NCBI RefSeq assembly: GCF_030518235.1
Contig: NZ_JAULSA010000015.1
Span: 1-64,000, forward strand
Length of the DNA: 64,000 nt
From: Saccharibacillus sp. CPCC 101409
GTDB lineage: Bacteria; Bacillota; Bacilli; Paenibacillales; Paenibacillaceae
Direction of reading: 5' to 3'
In this document: positions 1-8,119 of the stretch, one piece after another
How positions within the stretch are numbered: position 1 is the first letter of the stretch
Layout of the letters: every line of letters starts with the position of its first letter
Made by a program: the position numbers and the translations under genes
The notes under the pieces: generated by a model
What the model was told of the DNA's origin: nothing
What the model saw: the letters and a program-made list of their open reading frames with translations, nothing else
Databases searched by the model: none

Positions 1-1
1 C

Positions 2-1642
2 CGGGATGTCCTTTACAGTCCGAACAACAGGATCTCGAATACCAAAACCAATCGGCAGAGCGCGCCAAGCAGCGGAACGATTACTTACAGTGCTTCAAGC
101 AGCAATGTCAATGCGGATGAAGGGGAAACCTACCCGATCAACAACTTGAATCCCGTCACCGTCCACACCCCGGTCGTCAACTACTCATCGGCTACCGACG
201 ACCGGGCGCACAATCAGAAAACGCAGCCGAATGCCGGCCGCATGGCGTTTATCCTGGACCGGCCGTTTACCGTTACCATCCCGACCGGCGGGCAGCATAC
301 GAACTACCCGGGCTACGGCAACCGGGATTACGCGAAATACTTCCGGTCCAAGCAGGTGCGCTTCCCGTTCGACGTCTATACCGCCGATCGATCGACGTTC
401 TATCCCAAAGACACCTGGATCGATATCCCGGTGAACCAGCTCGACACAACGTTCTTCCTGCCCGTCTGGGTGGACGAAGGCGACTATACGGTGTACTTCC
501 GCAATATCGCGGAAAACGCGCCGGACAATCTGCCGTATCAGCAGGATGCCAACCTGGATCTGAACAACCATGTGGCAGTCGATACCGTAGACGTCGAAGT
601 GATCGGCCGGCTGTACGATTTCCATATTACCGATATCGCCGATTACAATTGGGAACGTGTTTTCCGCACGATGGAAGGCAGCGCGACGCACACCGGCAGT
701 ACCTACTGGACCGGGCTGCTCGGCGTCGACGGCGATGCGCGCGGCAGCGCCGCTCCGTTCACGCTCCCGATCCTGCCCGGCAGCAATCCGCTCCAGGGCA
801 TGAAGAATATCGCGGTCAAGACCGGCTACCACATCAAGTTCGACCTGAAAACGAAAGGCAATATGTTCGGCAAACAGGACGGAATCCGCGTCACGCCGAG
901 CTTCACTTTCGTCAGTAGGGACGGAAAAACGAAAACCCCGGTCGATCTGTATTACAACGACGATCATCGGACGTTTATCCGGGTCGGTTCGCCGGAAGAT
1001 ACCCAGGAGCGCTACGTGATCTTGAACGATCGGCTGCGCAATGTGCCGGAAGAGGAAATGACCGATACGGCGCGGTACAAATACGATCATTACTACGGCT
1101 TTGCGGAAATGAACGGCGTGAGCCGGGAGATGTACATCAGCGACTATATCCGCCGCTTTACCAAGCTCAAAACGCCGGTCGGCGGTTTCGACCTGCTGCT
1201 GCTCCCCGAGCAGATCCGCACGCTGATCGGGCCCAAAAGCCATCTGCCGGCTTCGGTGGATTACGCCCGGGCGAACGCGGCGGTGCAGAAATGGTACGGC
1301 GAATACAGCCTGCCCGGCGATCCGTATGTGGTCGTCAAAGGCGCCGACCTGGCCGAATACGGCCGGACGCACCGCGGACTGACCAAGCGCGACCCGATTT
1401 TCCTGCGCGACGGCTATATTATTTTGAACTTCAATATCGAAAGCATCCAAAACGGCGACCTCGCAGATCCGCATTTGCAGTACATCAACGCGCCGCTGAT
1501 GAACCAGTGGAGCCTGGAAGGCTTCAAGCGCAGCGTCAAAGATTCGTGGGGCAACGCGTTTTCGCTGCATGACGGGGATATCGTATTCTTCAACGCCGAT
1601 AAATCGTATAAAGACGATTTCCAGGTGGAAGTGCCGCATTAA
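2..1642 (+). CDS. DUF5704-like protein, 5' end outside the window
   Basis: The frame is open from base 2 to the TAA at 1642, giving 546 visible residues, so the true start lies upstream. An internal TTG at 146 has no ribosome binding site and is not the start. The visible part opens with a Ser/Thr/Asn-rich linker (about 45 residues), then a beta-rich region containing NPVTVHTPV, AGQHTNYPGYGNRDYAKY-like and QKWYGEYSLP segments that I associate with the DUF5704 family of Paenibacillaceae secreted or surface proteins. No catalytic motif is recognisable and the function is unknown. The family call is from memory of similar proteins; a true signal peptide cannot be seen because the N-terminus is missing. 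A strong terminator follows. Confidence 0.75.
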   Translation, partial: RDVLYSPNNRISNTKTNRQSAPSSGTITYSASSSNVNADEGETYPINNLNPVTVHTPVVNYSSATDDRAHNQKTQPNAGRMAFILDRPFTVTIPTGGQHTNYPGYGNRDYAKYFRSKQVRFPFDVYTADRSTFYPKDTWIDIPVNQLDTTFFLPVWVDEGDYTVYFRNIAENAPDNLPYQQDANLDLNNHVAVDTVDVEVIGRLYDFHITDIADYNWERVFRTMEGSATHTGSTYWTGLLGVDGDARGSAAPFTLPILPGSNPLQGMKNIAVKTGYHIKFDLKTKGNMFGKQDGIRVTPSFTFVSRDGKTKTPVDLYYNDDHRTFIRVGSPEDTQERYVILNDRLRNVPEEEMTDTARYKYDHYYGFAEMNGVSREMYISDYIRRFTKLKTPVGGFDLLLLPEQIRTLIGPKSHLPASVDYARANAAVQKWYGEYSLPGDPYVVVKGADLAEYGRTHRGLTKRDPIFLRDGYIILNFNIESIQNGDLADPHLQYINAPLMNQWSLEGFKRSVKDSWGNAFSLHDGDIVFFNADKSYKDDFQVEVPH

Positions 1643-1685
1643 TATAGGCCGGGAATCGAGCTTCGCCGGCAAAGCCGCAGGAACG

Positions 1686-1715
1686 GACCTGTCTCTTCGG
1701 AGCAGGTCTTTTTTT
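1686..1715 (+). terminator. Intrinsic terminator of the DUF5704-like gene
   Basis: Stem GACCTG / CAGGTC closed by a TTCG loop and followed by seven T residues, 43 bases after the stop codon. It separates the first gene from the pectin locus. Confidence 0.85.
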
Positions 1716-1891
1716 ATTGTGTCCGGCTTTCCCGGATCGAATATTCCGCATAAGCAGGATTCTTGTCTATTTACGAAAAGATTCGCTCAAGCCTACACTG
1801 ACGGGGCAAAGGTGCCGCAGAGTTGAATATAAAACATCGTCATCGGACTCTTTCGGTACAAGCACGACAAGCACGCGAAAGGAGCAGATTT

Positions 1892-3028
1892 ATGAGTGCG
1901 CTTACAAAAGAAAAACTGGAGCAAACGATCTTCGATGTCATTGAACGAATGAAAGGTATGCGGGGATCGATCGAGGAAACGGCGCCGATCGGCATCATCT
2001 CGATGGAGAACTGGGAATGGCCGCAGGGCGTGGGGCTGTTTGCGCTTTACGGCTATTACCGGGAAACGGGGGATGGGGCGGTCCTGCGTTTTCTGACCGA
2101 TTGGTTCGATGCCCGAATCGCCGAAGGGCTGCCAAGCAAAAACGTAAACACCATGTGTCCCATGCTGACGCTCACTTATCTCGCCGAAGAAACGGGCCGC
2201 CCGGATTATCTCGATCTGTGCCGCGAATGGCTGGATTACGTGCTGAACGATATGCCGAGAACGGAAGAATGCGGTATCCAGCACGAGGTGACGGGCAGCG
2301 CCAACGAAGGCCAGCTCTGGGACGATACGTTGTATATGACGGTGCTGTTTGTGGCGCGGATGGGCGTGCTGCTGCGAGACGACGCCTATATCCAGGAAAG
2401 CATGCGGCAGTTTCTCGTGCATTTGAAGTATTTGACGGACCCGGCGACGGGGCTGTTTTTTCACGGCTGGACGTTTCAGGAAGGCGGTCATCACTTTGCA
2501 AAAGCGTTGTGGGCTCGGGGCAATTCCTGGTATACGGCCGGGCTTGTCGACTACCTGGATATGACGGAGCAGCCGGACGGAGTGCGGAGCTTCTTGCTGT
2601 CGTCGCTGCGGCGGCAGGCGGACAAGCTGCTGGATTTGCAGTCGCCGGAAGGCGCCTGGCATACGCTGCTGGACGATTCCGATTCGTATTTGGAAACGTC
2701 GGCGACCGCCGCTTTCGCTTACGGGATGCTGAAAGCGTACCGGCGCGGACATCTGGACGGCAAACATCGCGACGGCGCGCTGCGGGCGCTTGATTACGTA
2801 TTGTCGCAGATCGGCGAAGACGGCGTGGTGCGGGGCGTATCGTACGGAACCGGCATGGGCCGGAGTCTTCAGGATTACCGGGAGGTTCCCGTTTGCCCGA
2901 TGCCGTACGGACAGTCGATGGCGCTGCTGCTGCTGGTCGAAGCCCTGAAGCATGGCGGGGAAGCGCCGGATGCGGCTGACGGGGAAGGTGCGCGCGGCGG
3001 AGAGACGGGAGGAGCGGCATATGCTTGA
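1892..3028 (+). CDS. Glycoside hydrolase family 105 (unsaturated rhamnogalacturonyl hydrolase, YesR/YteR-like)
   Basis: 378 residues, matching the usual length of YteR/YesR. The ATG at 1892 is chosen because GAAAGGAG lies just upstream; a longer in-frame TTG reading has no binding site. The whole chain is an (alpha/alpha)6-barrel of the GH105 type: ENWEWPQGVG near residues 39-48, and LWDDTLYMTV at 142-150, whose Asp pair matches the catalytic Asp region of YteR. The family removes the unsaturated galacturonyl residue from the oligosaccharides made by rhamnogalacturonan lyases, in the cytoplasm. The next gene overlaps it by 8 bases, so the two are translationally coupled. GH105 membership is secure; the exact substrate is inferred from the neighbours. 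Confidence 0.92.
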   Translation: MSALTKEKLEQTIFDVIERMKGMRGSIEETAPIGIISMENWEWPQGVGLFALYGYYRETGDGAVLRFLTDWFDARIAEGLPSKNVNTMCPMLTLTYLAEETGRPDYLDLCREWLDYVLNDMPRTEECGIQHEVTGSANEGQLWDDTLYMTVLFVARMGVLLRDDAYIQESMRQFLVHLKYLTDPATGLFFHGWTFQEGGHHFAKALWARGNSWYTAGLVDYLDMTEQPDGVRSFLLSSLRRQADKLLDLQSPEGAWHTLLDDSDSYLETSATAAFAYGMLKAYRRGHLDGKHRDGALRALDYVLSQIGEDGVVRGVSYGTGMGRSLQDYREVPVCPMPYGQSMALLLLVEALKHGGEAPDAADGEGARGGETGGAAYA

Positions 3029-4142
3029 AAAAGAAGACACGGGAAGCGGGAAAGCGGCGGAGCCGCACGGCGGCGCGGCAGCCGCCGGAGGCCCGGTTTC
3101 CGCCGTCACGGTCAAGGACGGCGTCGCTTTTCACGGGGCGGCCGAGCTGGAGGCCGCCCCGAACGGCGGCGTGTACATCCGCCGCATCCCGCGCAGCGTG
3201 CGCGAGCGGCTCGGCGCTCGCGGGCGCTTTATCGCAGCCGAGGCGACCGGCTGCGAGCTGCGCTTCGTCACGTCCTCGCAGACCGTGGACGCGACGCTTT
3301 CCCTGCCGGTACACGGCGGTACCGTCGCCGTGTACAAGGGCGGGCTGTTCCATTCGGAGCACCGGCTGGAAGCCGGCGAAGTCCGCACGCTGCGGCTGAG
3401 CGAGCCGCAGCGCCTGGAGTCGGCCGACCGCGGGCGGCTGAGGGCTTCCGGCTTCGCGCCCGAAGTCTGGCGCATCCGCTTCGGGCGCTCCGAGGCCGTA
3501 TATCACGGCCTCGACGCCTTCGGCGCAGCCGTCCGGCCGCCGGAGCCGGGCGAAGTGCCGAAGGCGGCGCTGCTCGCCTACGGCTCGTCGATCACGCACG
3601 GCGGCGAAATGAGCCGCTCGGCGTATATCGACCGCACAGCCCGGCTGCTGGGCTGCGATCTGCACAATCTGGGCATGAGCGGCTCGTGCCTGTGCGAGCC
3701 GGAGTTGATCGACTGGATCGCCGCGCGGCGCGATTGGGACATCCTTTTTCTTGAGCCGGGCGTCAATATGAGAGACGGCATGGACGGAGACCAATTTCGC
3801 AGCCGGGTCAGGTACGCGCTCGAACGCATCTCTTCGGCGCATCCCGGCAGCCCGATCTTCCTGACCACGATCTATCCGAATTTCTCTACGCTGACTTCGG
3901 CGTCGCCGCGGGCGGGGCAGCAGGATCGGCGGTTCAATCAGATCCTGCGCGAAGAAGCACAGCGCCTGGAATATCCGCCGCTGCGTCTGCTCGAAGGCGA
4001 TACGATCCTGACCGAAGCCGACGGCCTGTCCTGCGACCTGATCCATCCCGGCGACGAAGGGCATGTCCGCATGGGCGAGAACCTCGCCCGGCGGATGCGC
4101 GAAGATCTGGGCGAAGACTTGGGCGCCGGCTGCATCCGATAA
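3021..4142 (+). CDS. SGNH/GDSL-family esterase (putative pectin or rhamnogalacturonan acetylesterase)
   Basis: 373 residues starting at ATG 3021 with GGGAGGAG 8 bases upstream; a longer frame from 2952 is rejected. An N-terminal beta-sandwich-like region of about 175 residues precedes an SGNH hydrolase domain: AYGSSITHGG holds the putative nucleophile Ser190, NLGMSGSC the block II Gly, EPGVNMRDG the block III Asn, and DLIHPGDEGH the catalytic Asp-His pair. There is no signal peptide, so it should act on imported oligosaccharides. Coupling to the GH105 gene suggests removal of acetyl groups from rhamnogalacturonan fragments, as with YesT/YesY in Bacillus. The hydrolase fold is clear from the motifs; acetyl-pectin specificity is inferred from context. 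Confidence 0.85.
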   Translation: MLEKEDTGSGKAAEPHGGAAAAGGPVSAVTVKDGVAFHGAAELEAAPNGGVYIRRIPRSVRERLGARGRFIAAEATGCELRFVTSSQTVDATLSLPVHGGTVAVYKGGLFHSEHRLEAGEVRTLRLSEPQRLESADRGRLRASGFAPEVWRIRFGRSEAVYHGLDAFGAAVRPPEPGEVPKAALLAYGSSITHGGEMSRSAYIDRTARLLGCDLHNLGMSGSCLCEPELIDWIAARRDWDILFLEPGVNMRDGMDGDQFRSRVRYALERISSAHPGSPIFLTTIYPNFSTLTSASPRAGQQDRRFNQILREEAQRLEYPPLRLLEGDTILTEADGLSCDLIHPGDEGHVRMGENLARRMREDLGEDLGAGCIR

Positions 4143-4229
4143 TCGGATTTTCAAATGGATAATCTCCTGCTTTCAGCGCTAAACCGCATAACCGCGCGGT
4201 TTACGCGCAATAAACGCGAAAACTGAATA

Positions 4230-4315
4230 TTGCGATTCGCGGCTGCGGCAGGTATCGTGACAAACAGAAACGGCCATTTCAAACCGGTATCACCCGCAAA
4301 ATGATAACGCTTACC
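4230..4315 (+). promoter_or_regulatory. Candidate promoter and cre-like site before the ABC importer genes
   Basis: TTGCGA at 4230-4235, 17 bases, then TATCGT at 4253-4258 could be a sigma-A promoter. TGATAACGCTTACC at 4302-4315 lies downstream and matches the CcpA cre consensus at all but two fixed positions, where a bound repressor would block elongation. Both elements are weak matches. The upstream GCTAAACCGC / GCGGTTTA hairpin near 4177-4203 has no T-run. Confidence 0.3.
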
Positions 4316-4360
4316 GAATAGGATTCGCCAAGTGAGATTTACCGAAAGGAGGTTTCGATC

Positions 4361-5320
4361 ATGAAAGCCAATCCGGCCAAAGAAGTCCGCTTGCAGACCC
4401 GGTCGTCTGTACGGGCGCGGCGTTTCTGGCAGACGCAGCGCTTCAAAACGAATATGCCGCTGTGGATCATGTTCGTTCCGGTCGTTGTTTTCTATCTGGT
4501 ATTCAAGTACGCGCCGATGGCGGGCCTGGTGATCGCGTTCAAAAACTATACGTTTTTCGAAGGGGTCTGGGGCAGCCAGTGGGTGGGATTCGACAACTTC
4601 CGGACGCTGTTCACCCAGGCGCAGTCGCTGCAAATTATCCGCAACACGCTGCTGCTCAGCGTCCTCAGCGTGCTGATCGGGTTTCCTTTTCCGATTATGC
4701 TCGCGGTCATGCTGAACGAGGTGCGCCGCAAGTGGTTCCAGAAATCGGTCCAGACGCTGGTGTACCTGCCGCACTTTTTCTCGTGGGTCATCGTCGGCGG
4801 CCTCGTGGTCACCATCTTCGCCCAATCGGGCGTCGTCAACGTCGTGATGGAAAAGCTGACCGGGCACTCGTTCGCATTCCTGTTCCACGAAGGCTCGTGG
4901 GTCGCGATCTTCCTCGGTTCCGGCATCTGGAAAGACGCCGGTTTCAGCGCCATTATCTATCTGGCCGCGCTCACCTCGATCGACCCGAGTCTGTACGAAG
5001 CGGCGTCGATGGACGGAGCGGGCAAATGGAAGCAGATCCGCCATATCACGCTGCCGGGCATCAGCCCGACGATCGTCATCATGCTGATCCTGGCGATGGG
5101 CCGCGTGATGGAAGTGGGCTTCGACCAGGTGTATGTGCTGCAAAATTCGATCGTATCCGGCATTTCCGAAGTCATCAGCACGTATATTTACGCGATCGGT
5201 TTGCAGGGCGGGCAGTTCAGCCTGACGGCGGCGCTCGGCATGTTCGAATCGCTGGTGGCGTTTATTCTCGTGCTGCTCACCAACGCCGTCGCCCGCCGAT
5301 TCGGCAAAGGGCTGTGGTAA
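4361..5320 (+). CDS. Carbohydrate ABC transporter permease, LplB/YteP type
   Basis: 319 residues from ATG 4361 with AAAGGAGG 8 bases upstream. Six hydrophobic segments begin around residue 35 (LWIMFVPVVVFYLVF). The cytoplasmic EAA loop, EAASMDGAGKWKQI starting at Glu213, is the site where CUT1 permeases contact their ATPase. Together with the next permease and the binding lipoprotein it forms a high-affinity importer for oligosaccharides, by context unsaturated pectin fragments. No ATPase gene lies in the operon, as is usual for systems served by a shared MsmX-type ATPase. Confidence 0.93.
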   Translation: MKANPAKEVRLQTRSSVRARRFWQTQRFKTNMPLWIMFVPVVVFYLVFKYAPMAGLVIAFKNYTFFEGVWGSQWVGFDNFRTLFTQAQSLQIIRNTLLLSVLSVLIGFPFPIMLAVMLNEVRRKWFQKSVQTLVYLPHFFSWVIVGGLVVTIFAQSGVVNVVMEKLTGHSFAFLFHEGSWVAIFLGSGIWKDAGFSAIIYLAALTSIDPSLYEAASMDGAGKWKQIRHITLPGISPTIVIMLILAMGRVMEVGFDQVYVLQNSIVSGISEVISTYIYAIGLQGGQFSLTAALGMFESLVAFILVLLTNAVARRFGKGLW

Positions 5321-5365
5321 GTTTTCCCGCGACCCGAATCCGGCTTTCAACAAGGAGGTCAAACG

Positions 5366-6241
5366 ATGGGAACCACCAGGGAAGAACGCATTTTCTACGC
5401 TTTTAACTATGTGCTGCTGACGCTCGCCGGCATTCTGTGTTTGCTGCCACTGCTGCATCTGGCGTCGCTGTCGCTCAGCGGCAAGAACGCCGTGCTGTCG
5501 GGCTTTGTGACGCTGTGGCCGCAGGAGATTACGTTCGAGTCGTATAAACTGCTGTTCGCGGGCACGCCGGTGCTGCGCTCGTTGACCAACAGCGTGCTGA
5601 TTACGGTCGTCGGCGTAGTCATGAGCATGGTCGTGACGATCTGCGCCGCCTACCCGCTGTCGCGCCGCGAGTTCTACGGCCGCCGCTGGCTGACGCTTGC
5701 GATCGTGTTTACGATGCTGTTCACCGGCGGGCTGATCCCGACGTATCTCGTGGTCAACTATCTCGGGCTGGTGAACTCGTACGGCGCGCTCTGGCTGCCG
5801 GCGCTCGTCAGCACGTACAATATGATGATCATGCGCTCCTTTTTCGAAAATATTCCCGAAGAACTGGCCGAAGCCGCGCGCATCGACGGTTCCGGGGAAT
5901 GGAGGCTGCTGCTGCGGATCGTGCTGCCGCTGTCGCTGCCCATGCTGGCGACGATCGGCCTTTTTTACGCGGTGTATTACTGGAATTCGTTCTTCAACGT
6001 GATGATCTACATCAACAGCCCCGAGAAGCTCAACCTGACCGTGCTCATCCAGCAGATGGTGCGCAGCCAGTCGGTGCTTCAGGAGATCAACACGATGGAT
6101 ACGCAGCAGGTGAACAATATTACGCCGGAAGGCATCAAAGCCGCGGGCATTATGATCATGATCGTTCCGATGCTGGTCGTGTACCCGCTGCTGCAGCGAT
6201 ACTTTGTCAAAGGAGTGACGATCGGCGCGATCAAAGGATAG
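5366..6241 (+). CDS. Carbohydrate ABC transporter permease, YtcP/YesQ type
   Basis: 291 residues from ATG 5366 with AAGGAGG upstream, 45 bases after the first permease. Six membrane segments and an EAA loop (EAARIDGSGEW from Glu169) place it in the MalG-like CUT1 permease family. It should pair with the preceding gene product as a heterodimeric membrane channel. The ending KGVTIGAIKG is typical of this subfamily. Confidence 0.93.
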   Translation: MGTTREERIFYAFNYVLLTLAGILCLLPLLHLASLSLSGKNAVLSGFVTLWPQEITFESYKLLFAGTPVLRSLTNSVLITVVGVVMSMVVTICAAYPLSRREFYGRRWLTLAIVFTMLFTGGLIPTYLVVNYLGLVNSYGALWLPALVSTYNMMIMRSFFENIPEELAEAARIDGSGEWRLLLRIVLPLSLPMLATIGLFYAVYYWNSFFNVMIYINSPEKLNLTVLIQQMVRSQSVLQEINTMDTQQVNNITPEGIKAAGIMIMIVPMLVVYPLLQRYFVKGVTIGAIKG

Positions 6242-6334
6242 TTCCCGGTCCCGATCATCGGTGAACTTTTTTGGGAAAACGAATTTGTAAGCGTTCTTAC
6301 GTCCGGGTTTCTATTCAAAAGGAGGGTTATGCCC

Positions 6335-8020
6335 ATGACCAGAAAAAGACTGTCCGCGGCCCTGTCCGCCAAAACCGCCCAAAAAGCCGTATACGCGATT
6401 CTTGCCGCGACGTTCGCCCTGACGGCCGCCGGCTGCAGCAGCAGCCCGAACAACAGCAGCGCCGAAGCGGGCGGAGGAACGTCGGGCGACAAACGCGGTT
6501 CCATCACCGTTTCGCTGTACGACCGCGGCACCGTTCCGGCTTCCGAAGGCACGATGGACAACAACCGCTGGACCAAGTGGGTGAACGAGAACGGCCCGGT
6601 GGACGTCAAATACGTCACCGTGCCGAGATTCGAATCGCTGCAAAAATTCAACGTGCTGTTCGCGTCCCGCTCGGCGCCCGACCTGATCTTCGAATTCGAC
6701 ACCGCGTACCAGGGCCAGCTCTACAACCAGAAGCAGCTGCTGCCGCTGGACGATCTGATCGAGACAAGCAGCACGGGTTACAAAGCCATTTTGGACAAAT
6801 ATCCGGCGCTGCGAAAAGCGGGCACGATGGAAGACGGCAAGTTGTATCTGGTCGGACGTCCGATGCAGCTCGCGCCGCAGCATTACCTGCTGATCCGCAA
6901 AGACTGGCTGGACAAGCTGGGACTCGAAGTCCCGACAACGCCGGAAGAGTATCTGAAAGTCGCCGAAGCGTTTACGCAGCAGGACCCGGACGGCGACGGC
7001 AAAGCGGATACGGAAGGCACGGGACTGAGTTTTGTGGCCGGCATTATTTTGAACCATATGTACGGCACCGGCTTCACCCTGTTCGGCGAAGACCAGATTC
7101 CGTGGGTGCTCGAAAACGGCAAAGTGGTGCACGACTGGGAACGGATTCGCGCGGCGGTCTCGTTTCAGCAGCAGCTTTACGACGCGGGCGTCGCCGACAA
7201 AGACTTCGTGACCGACAAGAACGGCGAGAAGCAGAAGCAGATGTGGATTTCCGGCAAGCTCGGCATATACGGCAGCAACGGCGCGGACGTCGGCTCGTAC
7301 GAAGCGCTCAAGCAGAACGTGCCGGAAGCCGAGGTGATCGCGATGCAGCTGCCGGCGACGCAGTTCGGAAGCTACAGCCCGACGCTCAGCAGTCCGGTGC
7401 AGATGACCGGCATGGTGAACGCGGCGGCCAAAGACCCGGAATCGGTGATGAAGATGATCGACTTTATGGTCGGCGACGAATACACGAACACGATCCAGAA
7501 CGGCATTGAAGGCGAGCATTACGAGAAGACCGAGGACGGCCGCGCCAAAGCGATCGATCCGGAGAAAAACAAAACCGAACTGGAATACAACCGCGATATG
7601 AGCATGCTGACTCCGCTGATCGGCAAAAATTACGGAATCAAAAACAAAGTGAATCCGACCGCCGCGGAAAAAGATTTTATCAAGATTTACGAGCAGGCGG
7701 AGAAAGCTTATATGGACCCGTCCCGCCCGATGGTCGGCATCACCCAGCGAGCTTACCTGCCTCTGCTGCCGCAGAATCTGACCACGATCAACACCAACGC
7801 CAACAAAACGATCCTCGACCTGGCGATGCAAACGATCGTCGGAGGGGGCGGACAGGCGGCGGTGGACAAATTTATTACGGACGCGCAGGCGGTGTGGGAC
7901 AAAGCGGGCGGCGCGCAGGTGGACGAATTCTACGCGAACTGGTACGCCGAAAGCAAAGACGACGCTATTCTGATGGAAGACATTTACGAGATCGGCGAGC
8001 AGATGAAAAAAGAAGAGTAG
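6335..8020 (+). CDS. Extracellular sugar-binding lipoprotein (LplA-like)
   Basis: 561 residues. Two ATG codons lie close together; 6335 is preferred over 6329 because the AAAGGAGGG box ends 8 bases before it. A lipoprotein signal peptide ends in LTAAGC with the lipidated Cys at residue 34, followed by an Asn/Ser/Gly-rich tether. The rest resembles family 1 solute-binding proteins of the LplA group that accompany LplB/YtcP permeases. It should capture oligosaccharides on the outer face of the membrane and deliver them to the two permeases encoded just upstream. The ligand is inferred to be a pectin fragment from the GH105 and esterase neighbours. Confidence 0.93.
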   Translation: MTRKRLSAALSAKTAQKAVYAILAATFALTAAGCSSSPNNSSAEAGGGTSGDKRGSITVSLYDRGTVPASEGTMDNNRWTKWVNENGPVDVKYVTVPRFESLQKFNVLFASRSAPDLIFEFDTAYQGQLYNQKQLLPLDDLIETSSTGYKAILDKYPALRKAGTMEDGKLYLVGRPMQLAPQHYLLIRKDWLDKLGLEVPTTPEEYLKVAEAFTQQDPDGDGKADTEGTGLSFVAGIILNHMYGTGFTLFGEDQIPWVLENGKVVHDWERIRAAVSFQQQLYDAGVADKDFVTDKNGEKQKQMWISGKLGIYGSNGADVGSYEALKQNVPEAEVIAMQLPATQFGSYSPTLSSPVQMTGMVNAAAKDPESVMKMIDFMVGDEYTNTIQNGIEGEHYEKTEDGRAKAIDPEKNKTELEYNRDMSMLTPLIGKNYGIKNKVNPTAAEKDFIKIYEQAEKAYMDPSRPMVGITQRAYLPLLPQNLTTINTNANKTILDLAMQTIVGGGGQAAVDKFITDAQAVWDKAGGAQVDEFYANWYAESKDDAILMEDIYEIGEQMKKEE

Positions 8021-8119
8021 CAGGGCGCAAAGCGCGATAGGGCGCAAATAAAACGCGAACGGGCGAGGCCGCGGAAAGCGGGGAACCGCGGCGCGCACGC
8101 AGCAAAAGGAGGCAGCGCA